From Fidelibacterota bacterium (GTDB taxonomy: Bacteria; Fidelibacterota; UBA8477; JABMPR01): DNA of 64,000 nt. A program made the translations under genes and the position numbers. Positions 44,410-53,268 of this stretch are shown here, in pieces. The stretch is from assembly GCA_016845065.1 (NCBI GenBank), contig JAERTG010000092.1, positions 57,012 through 121,011 of the forward strand, given 5' to 3'. Within the stretch, counting starts at the first letter, position 1. Each line of letters begins with the position of its first letter. The notes below the pieces were generated by a model that ran no database searches, was not told where the DNA came from, and worked only from the letters and a program-made list of their open reading frames with translations.

Positions 44410-45579
44410 TTAAGACACTTGGCGTAGTTGCTCGTTTGTGAACAAGATGATATGGTAGGGATCAGAAATTGATGAATTGGAGGGGATGGAAAAAATCTTT
44501 GCATCCTTCCCGATCTCAATACTTCCAATTCTGTCAACAAGTCCAAGTGCTTTGGCTCCATTGAGAGTTGCCATCTTAATGATTTGTTCAGGTTTAAAAC
44601 CATATTCAGCAGAGGCGGATCTCATTTCTGCTCGAATATCCATATGCTCTGCGAAAGTACCCAGGCAGATATTGAATCCCTTGTCCTGTATCAATTGACC
44701 AGGTGCAGTTCCCAGTTCCCACTGACGATCAAAACGTGGATGAAGGCACATGTGAAAGACCTCCGAGCGAGCTTTGAGCAGATCCAATTCTTCCTCTTCC
44801 AGCATGATTACCTGACTCAATATGGTTTCCCTGGCTGCAAAGGCATTGCTCACAAAATATCGGAGGGGGGAGGTTTTAGGGGGTTGCCACCTATAGTCCA
44901 TATCTTCCTTACCTAAAAGATATTGATAAATGCGACCCTGTCCCTTTTGGAAGAAGACATCCTCATCTTTCATAAATGATATGGGCAAGGCAGTCCGCTC
45001 CACAGAGCGAGATATTTGTCGAAAAACTTCTGGCCCTAGATTAAATAAAAACTCACCAGCATAATGAAAACGGGTCAGAGGTGTGTTGGTAAAATTCCCT
45101 CGGCTTTTCCATATGCCAAAAGCATTGCTATCGCGGAAACCATGAAGCATCTCAAATACTACTGAATACAGGCCGGAATTCTCAAGGTGTTGACTGATTT
45201 CAGGGTGTCTGGTACGAATGCCAATGGCTGCAGTACCATAATCATAACCTCGCTTGATGGCGCTGAGAAGTTCACTTTCAACTTCGAGTTTTGAACTTAG
45301 ACGTGAGGCATTCTTACCTGAATGAAGCCAATTTAGAAATGATCCACGAGGGGTTGTTTGAGGGTCGGCTACAGGGTAATCAGGATGAAAGAGAGCGTTG
45401 ACCAGAGAGGGACAGACGACAGAATGTCCCAGATCTTGAATTTGCTTCTTGTCCCCTGCATAATCATCCTGTTTGCCAACAGCGATAATCTTACCATCAG
45501 CAATTGATATATAGCCATGATGGATAGGCTCGGATACAATGGGAAGTATCCACTCAGAAAAGAAAGTACGTTCAACCAT
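44410..45579 (-). CDS. Amidohydrolase-family protein with degenerate metal site
   Basis: About 389 residues with the composite amidohydrolase layout: N-terminal beta domain (ADGKIIAVGK), central barrel, and C-terminal IGSIEIGKDAKIF. It resembles the SsnA/aminofutalosine-deaminase group (VNA.. then a SFLNWLHSGK region). The metal ligands are eroded: the usual NAHTH reads NALFHPD, so the first His is lost, the Asp strand GTDS reads GTFAEHMD, and the barrel HxxE is not clear (FHYAGE). It may be a binding protein or a changed enzyme. GTG 45585 is an alternative start; ATG 45579 preferred. It is divergent from chorismate mutase. Confidence 0.75.
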   Translation of the reverse strand: MVERTFFSEWILPIVSEPIHHGYISIADGKIIAVGKQDDYAGDKKQIQDLGHSVVCPSLVNALFHPDYPVADPQTTPRGSFLNWLHSGKNASRLSSKLEVESELLSAIKRGYDYGTAAIGIRTRHPEISQHLENSGLYSVVFEMLHGFRDSNAFGIWKSRGNFTNTPLTRFHYAGEFLFNLGPEVFRQISRSVERTALPISFMKDEDVFFQKGQGRIYQYLLGKEDMDYRWQPPKTSPLRYFVSNAFAARETILSQVIMLEEEELDLLKARSEVFHMCLHPRFDRQWELGTAPGQLIQDKGFNICLGTFAEHMDIRAEMRSASAEYGFKPEQIIKMATLNGAKALGLVDRIGSIEIGKDAKIFSIPSNSSISDPYHIILFTNEQLRQVS

Positions 45580-45667
45580 GGTCACAATGTAATTAGGATT
45601 TATGATTTACGTATTAGGAATTGAAAATGAGTCTCGGCAGGAGAGCTTTTGGTCTATATTAGCCTCC

Positions 45668-45940
45668 ATGAAAGAGAAAATATCTGAGCATCGCAAAAAT
45701 ATTGATGACCTGGATTTAAAAATTCTGAAACTTATACAAGACCGAATTGACCATGCTATTGTCATTCGAGGTTTAAAAACTGAGCAAGGCATCCCCTTGT
45801 TTACCCCCGAAAGGGAAAAAGAATTGATTGATCGTCTCATTGATAAATCTGGAGGCCGGCTTCCATCAGAAGTTATAGAGGATATCTGGGCGACGATTAT
45901 CAAGGGAGGAAAGCGCATAGGGGAAAGTAAACAATCTTGA
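45668..45940 (+). CDS. Chorismate mutase, AroQ class
   Basis: Converts chorismate to prephenate for Phe and Tyr. About 90 residues, the usual size of a monofunctional AroQ domain. HRKNIDDLDLKILKLIQDRIDHAIVIRGLKTEQGIPLF-type order with TPEREKELIDRLI gives the Arg, Asp, Lys and Arg-Glu positions expected in the active site. An upstream ATG at 45602 would add 22 non-conserved residues and place the start within 20 bases of the divergent amidohydrolase, so I prefer 45668, although its ribosome-binding site is poor. The stop codon overlaps the -35 box of mdh. Confidence 0.82.
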   Translation: MKEKISEHRKNIDDLDLKILKLIQDRIDHAIVIRGLKTEQGIPLFTPEREKELIDRLIDKSGGRLPSEVIEDIWATIIKGGKRIGESKQS

Positions 45941-45966
45941 CAATATTTGCGAAAGTTCTGTATTCT
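45937..45966 (+). promoter_or_regulatory. Promoter of mdh
   Basis: TTGACA (45937-45942), an 18-base spacer and TATTCT (45961-45966) preceded by TG. The -35 box overlaps the TGA stop of chorismate mutase. It is 67 bases before the mdh ATG. Confidence 0.75.
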
Positions 45967-46032
45967 GGCATAAGAATTGAACCCTTTTAAGAATCAAAAA
46001 AAATATATCTAACCCGTTATAAGGAGTTACAA

Positions 46033-46968
46033 ATGAGTAGAAAAAAAATATCACTTATTGGCGGTGGACAGATCGGTCAGATTTTGGCCCTCATCTCCGC
46101 TCAGAAACAATTGGGTGATGTTGTCATTTTGGATATCCCGGACTTTGAAGGATCGGTCAAGGGAAAAGCGCTGGATCTGATGGAAATGCGCCCCCTGGAG
46201 GGCTATGATGTCAATATTACTGGAACCAGTGATTATGCTGATATTGCCGATTCAGATGTGGTTATTATTACTGCAGGTGTTCCACGTAAACCAGGTATGT
46301 CACGAGATGATTTGCTGGATATCAACCTGAAAATCATATCCAATGTTGCTGAGAACGTTAAGAGATATGCACCCAATGCATTTGTAATTGTCGTGTCCAA
46401 CCCTCTGGATGCCATTGTCTACGCCTTTTATAAAGTCTCAGGATTCTCAAAGAATAAAATTATCGGAATGGCTGGTGCCTTAGACTCCTCACGATTTAAG
46501 GCTTTTATCGCCATGGAAACGGGATACTCAACGCAAGATGTTTCCTGCCTCGTATTAGGTGGACATGGTGACACCATGGTTCCTTTGACACGTCTGGCCA
46601 CAGTGGGTGGCGTCCCGGTCACAGAATTGTTGGATGCTGAAACATTGGCTGCTATTGAAAAACGAACCAGAATGGCCGGTGGTGAGATTGTCAAATTACT
46701 GGGGAACGGCTCTGCATTCTTCAGTCCCGCTCAGTCTGCAATCGAAATGGCTGAATCCTATCTATTTGATAAAAAACGCATTATCCCCAGCGCTGCTCTA
46801 TGTGAGGGTGAATATGACGTTGATGGATTGTTTCTAGGTGTTCCCTGTGTTATTGGCGCAGGTGGAATCGAAAAAGTTATCGAAGTCAAATTGAATGATG
46901 ATGAAAAAGCAGCTCTCAAAGTCACTGCCGATCATGTCTCAAGTGTGGTTGCAGAAACTAAACTCTAG
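46033..46968 (+). CDS. mdh: Malate dehydrogenase (LDH-like type)
   Basis: Oxidises malate to oxaloacetate with NAD in the TCA cycle. It has 311 residues. The dinucleotide loop ISLIGGGQIGQILA, ITAGVPRKPGMSRDDLL with the substrate-loop Arg pair of malate dehydrogenases (not Gln as in lactate dehydrogenase), VVSNPLDAIVY, LDSSRFKAFIA and the catalytic His in VLGGHGDTMVPL are all present, as is the C-terminal FLGVPCVIGAGGIEKVIEV. AAGGAG lies six bases before the ATG. A terminator follows 15 bases after the stop. Confidence 0.97.
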   Translation: MSRKKISLIGGGQIGQILALISAQKQLGDVVILDIPDFEGSVKGKALDLMEMRPLEGYDVNITGTSDYADIADSDVVIITAGVPRKPGMSRDDLLDINLKIISNVAENVKRYAPNAFVIVVSNPLDAIVYAFYKVSGFSKNKIIGMAGALDSSRFKAFIAMETGYSTQDVSCLVLGGHGDTMVPLTRLATVGGVPVTELLDAETLAAIEKRTRMAGGEIVKLLGNGSAFFSPAQSAIEMAESYLFDKKRIIPSAALCEGEYDVDGLFLGVPCVIGAGGIEKVIEVKLNDDEKAALKVTADHVSSVVAETKL

Positions 46969-46983
46969 ACATCTGACTATATG

Positions 46984-47021
46984 GGAAAAGGGAGTGCAGC
47001 CGTACTCCCTTTTCCTTTTTT
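46984..47021 (+). terminator. mdh terminator overlapping the start of the next gene
   Basis: GGAAAAGGGAGT (46984-46995) pairs with ACTCCCTTTTCC (47004-47015) around an eight-base loop, followed by six T. It is a classical strong terminator 15 bases after the mdh stop. The most likely GTG start of the following lipoprotein (46994) sits in its left arm. Confidence 0.88.
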
Positions 47022-48205
47022 ATACCAGACTGTTAATCATCCCGATCGTCCTGATATTTTCAGGTTGCAGCGGGGATCTAGTACCTGATATAAATAGGGC
47101 TTTTAGCCCGCAAGCACAGGCTCTTATTGATACCGCCTTCTCGCCGTTTGAGGGTGATACCCTTGTTGACCATCATGTTCATATCCTCGGACTAGGAAAT
47201 ACAAATAGCGGTATTGAAGTACACCCGGATACACGATCGTATCTACATCCCTTCAAGCTTACCCGATTCAACTATTTTATGGATGCCGGAAGTGTAACCA
47301 ATGAAGCCCTGGCAGATGAACAATACCTGGACCATCTCCTGGCACAAATTGAAAAGATACCAACGGGCTTTCGTATTAACAGTCTGGCCTTGGATCGTTT
47401 GTATCTGGAAAATGGTGATCTCGATCCCGACAATTATGAGATTTATATTCCCAATGCATATGTTGTAGCACTTGGTCAAATGCACCCTGATGTAATTATC
47501 CCGGTCATTTCGATTCACCCCTACAGACTAGATGCCGTAAAAGAACTGGAGAAGTGGGCATATCAAGGGGCTCGGGTTGTAAAATGGTTACCCAATGCCC
47601 AGGGAATTGACCCATCATCTTCTCTGTGTGATCCATTCTACGAAGCCATGAATCGTTTAGATATGGTGTTGCTAAGTCACGCGGGTACCGAGCTGGCACT
47701 TGACTCTCAAGGGAGACAACACCTAGGTAATCCCTTACTGTTACGTCGAGCACTTGACGCACATGTCAAAGTCATCGTCTGCCATTGTGCAACATCTGGG
47801 ACATCTCACGATCTAGATGATCCCGATCTATCGGATGTTGATAATTTTACACTTTTTATGCGTCTGTTTGACAATCCCAGGTATGAGGAATTGCTATTTG
47901 CGGATATTTCGGGAATGACCCTGGTTAATCAGGTTGGTAACTCTTTGAAGGGAATTCTGGAAAGACCGGACCTGCATTCCAGATTATTCTATGGTAGTGA
48001 CTATCCACTTCCAGCGGTAGATATTCTAAATCAAAATCTTGCTCTTGGTATATTAGGGTATCTGGATGATGAGACCGTCAAGGTCCTGGATGAAATCCAG
48101 GAAATAAATCCCCTGCTCTACAGTTTTGTCCTCATGAGGTCCCTAAAGCATCCAGAAAGTGGTGTGAAATTCTCTGAGGAACTATTTCGGAATAAGATTC
48201 CTTAG
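46994..48205 (+). CDS. Lipoprotein amidohydrolase (amidohydrolase-2 type)
   Basis: About 404 residues. A lipoprotein signal is seen (LLIIPIVLIFSGC). The domain has the full metal set: HVHILG, VVKWLPNAQG (Lys/Asn), LLSHAG (His), VIVCHCA (His) and FYGSDYPLP (Asp). Reading from the far-upstream ATG at 46895 would run through mdh out of frame and is not credible. The nearest usable start is GTG 46994, with AAAAGGGA just before, inside the mdh terminator. The lipid anchor puts the enzyme at the envelope; substrate unknown. It is convergent with YjbQ. Confidence 0.8.
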   Translation: MQPYSLFLFYTRLLIIPIVLIFSGCSGDLVPDINRAFSPQAQALIDTAFSPFEGDTLVDHHVHILGLGNTNSGIEVHPDTRSYLHPFKLTRFNYFMDAGSVTNEALADEQYLDHLLAQIEKIPTGFRINSLALDRLYLENGDLDPDNYEIYIPNAYVVALGQMHPDVIIPVISIHPYRLDAVKELEKWAYQGARVVKWLPNAQGIDPSSSLCDPFYEAMNRLDMVLLSHAGTELALDSQGRQHLGNPLLLRRALDAHVKVIVCHCATSGTSHDLDDPDLSDVDNFTLFMRLFDNPRYEELLFADISGMTLVNQVGNSLKGILERPDLHSRLFYGSDYPLPAVDILNQNLALGILGYLDDETVKVLDEIQEINPLLYSFVLMRSLKHPESGVKFSEELFRNKIP

Positions 48206-48208
48206 CTA

Positions 48209-48604
48209 CTAACTTACCACTTTCACACGAATTTTGCGCTCACGCGGTCCATCAAATTCACAAAAATAGATACCTTGCCAGGTCCCAAGTTGCAGGCGAC
48301 CCTCCTCAACAATAATCTGAGTCGAGTTTCCCATGAGAGAAGCCTTCATATGGGCGGCTGTGTTCCCCTCAAAATGCTTATAGTCAGCATGATCCCAGGG
48401 AACGGTCCTATCGAGAATATTGATCATGTCCCGAGTTACATCTGGATCTGCATTTTCGTTAATAGTAATACCTGCAGTAGTGTGGGAAACAAAGACAGTG
48501 AGTACTCCAGATTTTACACCACTCTCAGCCAGGGCTTCCATTACCAATGAGGTGATGTTGAGAAATTGACTGCGGTGTGAAGTGGATAATGTTTTCGTAA
48601 TCAT
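48209..48604 (-). CDS. YjbQ/UPF0047 family protein
   Basis: A 131-residue protein with the full family pattern: GVLTVFVSHTTAGITINENADPDV, WDHADYKHFEGNTAAHMKASLMG, LQLGTWQGIYFCEFDGPRERKI. Some members have been reported with weak thiamin-phosphate synthase activity; the physiological role is unclear. It is separated from the lipoprotein amidohydrolase on the opposite strand by three bases, and follows the DUF1460 gene by 21 bases on its own strand. Confidence 0.92.
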   Translation of the reverse strand: MITKTLSTSHRSQFLNITSLVMEALAESGVKSGVLTVFVSHTTAGITINENADPDVTRDMINILDRTVPWDHADYKHFEGNTAAHMKASLMGNSTQIIVEEGRLQLGTWQGIYFCEFDGPRERKIRVKVVS

Positions 48605-48625
48605 ATGGAAAGTTCCCCAGGTTTA

Positions 48626-49471
48626 TTAACTGTTCTGCTTAAACTCAAAAATCATGATACCACCAAAAAATGGACCTTCCTCAGGAAAATAATATTTTAG
48701 AAAATCCAGCTTTACTGTTTCCCCTGCACTCTGCGAGGCATGGACGAGATGTTTACCGTCAATGATCATGCCCTCATGACCCATGACAATTCCCATCTTG
48801 AAATATGCTGGTTTGACAAAGGTAACCCCCACTATCGTCGGTAATTTGGCCAGGAGTTCTTTTGTGATCTGATTGTTTGGTATGTAGTGGGCTGTCATGT
48901 CTCGGTTCCAGTTCAAATCGAGAAATTCGTCACCATCCTCTTTTTGATTCAGAGAGATATTAACTGAATCGAGGGATGCCAAGGGGAGCAGAGTCTGGGT
49001 GATGTCTACTGTACCGGGATTCATGGTAATTCGATCGACAGTATAATGCCATCTCGATTGATAGGTTGGCTGTTTGTTGCCATTGGAATCGGCCTTGTAA
49101 TGCAACTTGATCATATTTTCTCTGGCTTCATCCCAGGTGGAGCTTTTTGCTGCTGCCAACGAAGTCAGGTTATGACCTGTACAATCAGATACATCATACC
49201 GAATAATAGGATCAGGGTCCGGTTCGATTTCTTCACCCAATTTAAAGATTTCGTATGGTGTGCCGACACGCCATAAGGCGATATGTTTAAGGCGGTCTTG
49301 AAAATCTGGAAAGCGTTGTTGAAATTGAGGTAACATCTTACTCATTTGTTCATTGGTCAATGTCCAGGGTGAGGGTAGCGACGCCAACCATTCATCATTT
49401 GTGAGTGTGTCTTGGCAACTCATGAGGCCAATTAAGATATTCATCATGAGAAGTGATTTAACCAGTCTCAT
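48626..49471 (-). CDS. DUF1460 lipoprotein, N-acetylmuramoyl-L-alanine amidase-like
   Basis: A 281-residue lipoprotein (lipobox LIGLMSC). The domain shows GTPYEIFKLGEE, then YDVSDCTGHNLTSLAAA with a candidate nucleophile Cys97, and GHEGMIIDGKHLVHAS with a candidate catalytic His, consistent with the DUF1460 branch of the NlpC/P60 clan. Such enzymes act on peptidoglycan in the periplasm. AAGGAG precedes the ATG, which overlaps the GNAT stop (ATGA). Confidence 0.65.
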   Translation of the reverse strand: MRLVKSLLMMNILIGLMSCQDTLTNDEWLASLPSPWTLTNEQMSKMLPQFQQRFPDFQDRLKHIALWRVGTPYEIFKLGEEIEPDPDPIIRYDVSDCTGHNLTSLAAAKSSTWDEARENMIKLHYKADSNGNKQPTYQSRWHYTVDRITMNPGTVDITQTLLPLASLDSVNISLNQKEDGDEFLDLNWNRDMTAHYIPNNQITKELLAKLPTIVGVTFVKPAYFKMGIVMGHEGMIIDGKHLVHASQSAGETVKLDFLKYYFPEEGPFFGGIMIFEFKQNS

Positions 49472-49998
49472 TTAAGTTCTCCTTTTGGGGGTGCATCAAT
49501 TCCGAAGAGCATCAATTCTTCATCTTCATCTGGCAACTCAATTTGCTTTTTATAATGCATGCCCAATTTCCGTAACAAATGAATCGATCGCCTATTGTTG
49601 CCTGTTACGATGGCCTCGATATGATTTAGTTTATGAGTCTCGAAACCATATTCCAAAACTGCACTGGCTGCCTCAAAAGCATAACCCTGTCCCTCATATT
49701 GTTCCAGGAGGGAATAACCTATATCTGCATGTTCCATGCCATCTCGATGTGTAAGACCACAATTTCCAATTCGAGCCTGATCTGAGAGTCTTTCTATGAC
49801 GTAAAACCCAAATCCTAGTGCTTCATAGTTAGGAATAACCCGAGTTTCCAGATAATCTCTTGCTTGCTCGAGTGTATCCACATCTCGACTACCGATATAT
49901 TTAATCCACTTCGGACTGTTTAGAAGTTCAAGGACAAAATCATCGTCATTCAGCGTCATTCTCCGCAGCAAGAGACGCTTGGTTTGAAGAATGATCAT
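49468..49998 (-). CDS. GNAT acetyltransferase, RimL type
   Basis: A 176-residue protein. The start TKRLLLRRMTLNDDDFVLELLNSPKWIKYIGSRD and YSLLEQYEGQGYAFEAASAVLEYGFE (acetyl-CoA loop) with IHLLRKLGMHYKKQ match RimJ/RimL relatives. The typical QGxA loop reads EGQGYA. Substrate unknown. It is translationally coupled to the DUF1460 amidase; the reason for this pairing is not clear. Confidence 0.85.
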   Translation of the reverse strand: MIILQTKRLLLRRMTLNDDDFVLELLNSPKWIKYIGSRDVDTLEQARDYLETRVIPNYEALGFGFYVIERLSDQARIGNCGLTHRDGMEHADIGYSLLEQYEGQGYAFEAASAVLEYGFETHKLNHIEAIVTGNNRRSIHLLRKLGMHYKKQIELPDEDEELMLFGIDAPPKGELK

Positions 49999-50049
49999 AT
50001 GTGAGTGGAGATAGTGGGGTGTAAAATTGAGGCTGCTGCCATAAATGGT

Positions 50050-50880
50050 TTACCAGTCAATCAGGATCTGATCATAATGATCGCGATGATCCTCATCAGC
50101 TCTACTCAATCGCTGTAAATAGGATACTTCACCAACTTCATAAAGGAAGCTTGCTAGCTCCTCATGTTTGGCGTTTAGAAAATTTTTAGTAAAGATACGC
50201 GAATCCTGCATCCTGATGCTGGATTCCAAAAATCGCATAAATTCAGATAATGTCTCTCGGGCTTCATCTTTGTTCCCTGAATCCCACTGATCAATGGTTT
50301 CGTAATAGGCAAATTTCATTTTTCTGAAATTCTGACTTCGACTCAATTTCTCCACGTCTTCCAATCTATCTTTCCACCCAAGTGAAAATGAATCATTTGA
50401 GCCATTGCGGGCAACTTGACGTGCTTCTGTATAGAGTTGACTCCCACCAAATTGACTCCAGGTGTCAAGGTCTCCACCAAGTAGGATCAACACCCAGTAA
50501 TCCAAAAACGATGTGAGAGAATGAAAACTTCTGGAACGCAAAAGTGCATCACCTGGGTTAAAAGTGAACTGCCAGCTTTTATCAAAGTATTTCTGGTCAT
50601 CTCCGTTACCCCAGAAAGCTTTGCCAGTATATATTTTTTGTGAACCTGACTCGATATAACTATCCAGGTAGATCGTTGCCTGTATAGTGAAATCAGTTGG
50701 TAATTCTTCGAAGGTCCATTCAGTACTTTCGATATAATAAGTTATATCAGAGGCTAGTTGAGAGACAGCCTGGCGTGGAACATCATCCAGATTTTTTACA
50801 TCTAGCTTGATTTCCGCAATTATCCCCTGCGCAGATAGCGATACGGCCCACAATAAGAGCATGCTTATGTATTTGTTCAT
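50050..50880 (-). CDS. DUF4835-family exported protein
   Basis: About 276 residues with a signal peptide (MNKYISMLLLWAVSLSAQG). IIAEIKLDVKNLDDVPRQAVSQLASDITYYIESTEWT and later FHSLTSFLDYWVLILLGGDLDTW, with SQLYTEARQVA, match the DUF4835 layout known from Bacteroidota. Function unknown. The longer frame from 50922 would place extra residues before the signal peptide, so ATG 50880 is preferred. It stands alone and is divergent from the sensor kinase. Confidence 0.75.
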   Translation of the reverse strand: MNKYISMLLLWAVSLSAQGIIAEIKLDVKNLDDVPRQAVSQLASDITYYIESTEWTFEELPTDFTIQATIYLDSYIESGSQKIYTGKAFWGNGDDQKYFDKSWQFTFNPGDALLRSRSFHSLTSFLDYWVLILLGGDLDTWSQFGGSQLYTEARQVARNGSNDSFSLGWKDRLEDVEKLSRSQNFRKMKFAYYETIDQWDSGNKDEARETLSEFMRFLESSIRMQDSRIFTKNFLNAKHEELASFLYEVGEVSYLQRLSRADEDHRDHYDQILIDW

Positions 50881-50968
50881 ATGTTTGTAAATATAAAAAC
50901 CAGACATTTGTTTCCAAATCAATTGAAAAATTAAGAATTATTGTCACACAGATTATAGTAGCAACGAA

Positions 50969-50997
50969 TTGACACGCTGTGATATATTTGCTAGATT
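50969..50997 (+). promoter_or_regulatory. Promoter of the TPR histidine kinase
   Basis: TTGACA (50969-50974) and TAGATT (50992-50997) with a 17-base spacer, 69 bases upstream of the start codon. A good sigma-70-type match. Confidence 0.65.
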
Positions 50998-51066
50998 GAA
51001 GCTCGTTTATATTTTATTAAGGTTCATCATGAACCCTGAGGTATTAAAAAATATAATGGAGTCACC

Positions 51067-53250
51067 TTGATTATCAAAGTACCGGTCAGATTACTAACTG
51101 CGTGTCTCTTCGTATTCATGGTCTCAGGACTTTTCGCTGAAGAATCCGCTGAAATAGACAGCCTGAAAAAGATACTTCGTAGTACAACAGAGGGTGAGAC
51201 TGTTGATTTAATGAATCAACTCTCTGAAGCACATGCCGGCAAGGAATGGGGTAAGAGCCAACGCTATGCAAACCTGGCATTGGATTTAGCCATTTCATTG
51301 CAAGACCAATATGGTCAGGCTGTCGCACATACTAACCTGACACTTTTTTATATCGAGCAAGTTAATTATCGGGACGCTTTAGATCACGCCATGTTAGCGC
51401 TCAACACCTTTGAGTCTCTCTCCGATGACTACCAGATTGCTATGACCCTCAGGACAATTGGTCGAACCTATAGCCTACTCAATCAAAGTGACCAGAGTCT
51501 TGACTATTTCCTGAGAGCCCTTATGATTTTTGAGGATATCAACAAAGAGGAAGAAATCGCTGCGACGGTCATGATGATTGGAGATGTTTTTTCCCAATGG
51601 GATCAGACTGAAAAAGCACTTCGTTTCTTCGAGCGGTCACTGGGAATCCATGAAAAATTAGGTGATCATGAAGGTGTACTGCGTAGTGAAAATAAACTTG
51701 CACAAACTTTGATGACTTTACGCCGCTTTGAAGAAGCCCAAAATCATCTTGAACGAGCTCTGGTTATCGCAGATGAAAATGATGCCTTCAAACTTCTAGC
51801 TAACCTGTATACTAGCCTAGGTGAACTTCACTATCATCAATTTCAGTTGAACAGGGCTCAAAAATATTTTCTGGACGCCCTGGAAATGAAGCGCACAATT
51901 GGGGATCAGGGTGATATTGCTGTTGCCTTAAGTGATGTGGCCAGGGTCTATCAGGAATCTGGTGATACACCCAAAGGTGTCTTTTACTACGAGCAGGGTC
52001 AGGAACTAGCAGAATCAGTAGGTGAAGATGCAATTTCCGCTGAGATTTATCTGCAAATGGGTGATTTGTACATGCAAGAGGCAGATCAAACGATGGCAAT
52101 ACAATCTCTCCTGGCAGGTTTAAACATTGCTGAGGAGATTCAGGACTTCCAAACTATTGAAAGGGCAAACCATTTACTTACTGTGGCCTATTCTAGATTT
52201 GGTCAACCTGGTCGGGCTCTTGTCTATCAGAAAGCTCTTCAGTTAACTCGAGATGAGATTAACAGGCAGCAAAGTAACCGAAGAGTCGCAGAGTTAGAGA
52301 TCCGATATGAGCTGGATAAGCGTGATAGAGAACTGGATGAGCTCAAGGGTGAAGCTTTTATCAAAGATATCGAGTACCAACGAACATTTACAGTCATGTG
52401 GGTGGTATTCGGATTCTCAATTGCCATTCTAGTACTTTTTCTGGGGTTTGTATTCTATCGTGGTAGACTTATCAGAAAATCTGAGCAGGAAAAAATGGAA
52501 CAAGCCTTACGGATTAAGGCCGATTTCACTGCCATGTTGGTCCATGATCTGAAAAGTCCGCTTACATCAGTTTTTGGTTTTGCTGAATTATTGAAAATGG
52601 GTGAAAAACCTTATGACCGGATCAAGGAAATCGCTGTGACCATCCGCAAAACCAGTCAAAAAATGCTACAGCTTGTTAACGAAATGCTGGACCTTTCCAA
52701 ATTTGAAGCCGGTAAGATGATTCTCAACAAAACAGAGACCCCGCTGAAGCCCATTATCAAAACTTCGATTGAAATGTTGGGTCCTGTTGCTGAACAGAAT
52801 GAAACTTCCATCAGCTTCCATGGCGAGGATGGTTTGCCATCTTGTCATTGTGATCCGCTGAAAGTGGAACAGGTCATCACCAATTTTATAGGAAACGCAA
52901 TCGAGCATACCCCAAAGGGCACGGTAATAAATGTCAAGCTTGAAGAGATTAAGAAGGGCGGGGATGCTTTTCTCTATTTCTCGGTGACTGATAATGGCCC
53001 TGGCGTTGATAAGGATCAACAGGACAAAATATTCGATAAGTATGCCCAATTGAGTTCTCGAAAAACCGCCAAGGGTCTTGGATCAGGTCTGGGATTAGCA
53101 GTTTCGCAGATGACCATCGAGGAACATGGTGGAAAAGTGGGCTACAAAGATGCAGAACCGGTAGGTAGTGTTTTCTATTTTACGATTCCCTGTAAGAATC
53201 AAGACATTCCAAAGGTTCAACCGTCAAGCAATATTCAGGCTCAAGCCTAA
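51067..53250 (+). CDS. Orphan hybrid-free sensor histidine kinase with TPR sensor domain
   Basis: A 727-residue protein with a signal peptide (LLTACLFVFMVSGLFAEE), TPR repeats (about 40-400; DQALKYFLRAL-like units), coiled coil (390-435), a membrane helix (about 440-466), and a kinase core: H-box MLVHDLKSPLTS with His493, N-box NFIGNAIEHTPKG, G1 DNGPGVDKD and G2 GLGSGLGLAV. The TPRs are periplasmic, so it likely senses a bound peptide or protein. TTG start follows GGAGTCACC. No response regulator lies nearby, so its partner must be elsewhere. Confidence 0.9.
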   Translation: MIIKVPVRLLTACLFVFMVSGLFAEESAEIDSLKKILRSTTEGETVDLMNQLSEAHAGKEWGKSQRYANLALDLAISLQDQYGQAVAHTNLTLFYIEQVNYRDALDHAMLALNTFESLSDDYQIAMTLRTIGRTYSLLNQSDQSLDYFLRALMIFEDINKEEEIAATVMMIGDVFSQWDQTEKALRFFERSLGIHEKLGDHEGVLRSENKLAQTLMTLRRFEEAQNHLERALVIADENDAFKLLANLYTSLGELHYHQFQLNRAQKYFLDALEMKRTIGDQGDIAVALSDVARVYQESGDTPKGVFYYEQGQELAESVGEDAISAEIYLQMGDLYMQEADQTMAIQSLLAGLNIAEEIQDFQTIERANHLLTVAYSRFGQPGRALVYQKALQLTRDEINRQQSNRRVAELEIRYELDKRDRELDELKGEAFIKDIEYQRTFTVMWVVFGFSIAILVLFLGFVFYRGRLIRKSEQEKMEQALRIKADFTAMLVHDLKSPLTSVFGFAELLKMGEKPYDRIKEIAVTIRKTSQKMLQLVNEMLDLSKFEAGKMILNKTETPLKPIIKTSIEMLGPVAEQNETSISFHGEDGLPSCHCDPLKVEQVITNFIGNAIEHTPKGTVINVKLEEIKKGGDAFLYFSVTDNGPGVDKDQQDKIFDKYAQLSSRKTAKGLGSGLGLAVSQMTIEEHGGKVGYKDAEPVGSVFYFTIPCKNQDIPKVQPSSNIQAQA

Positions 53251-53268
53251 GCCAAATTCTAATTAAAT

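Noticed and set aside
46895..46993. N-terminal extension of the lipoprotein amidohydrolase from ATG 46895
   Set aside because: It runs through the mdh 3' end in another frame and has no signal-peptide logic; the family similarity begins after the lipobox.
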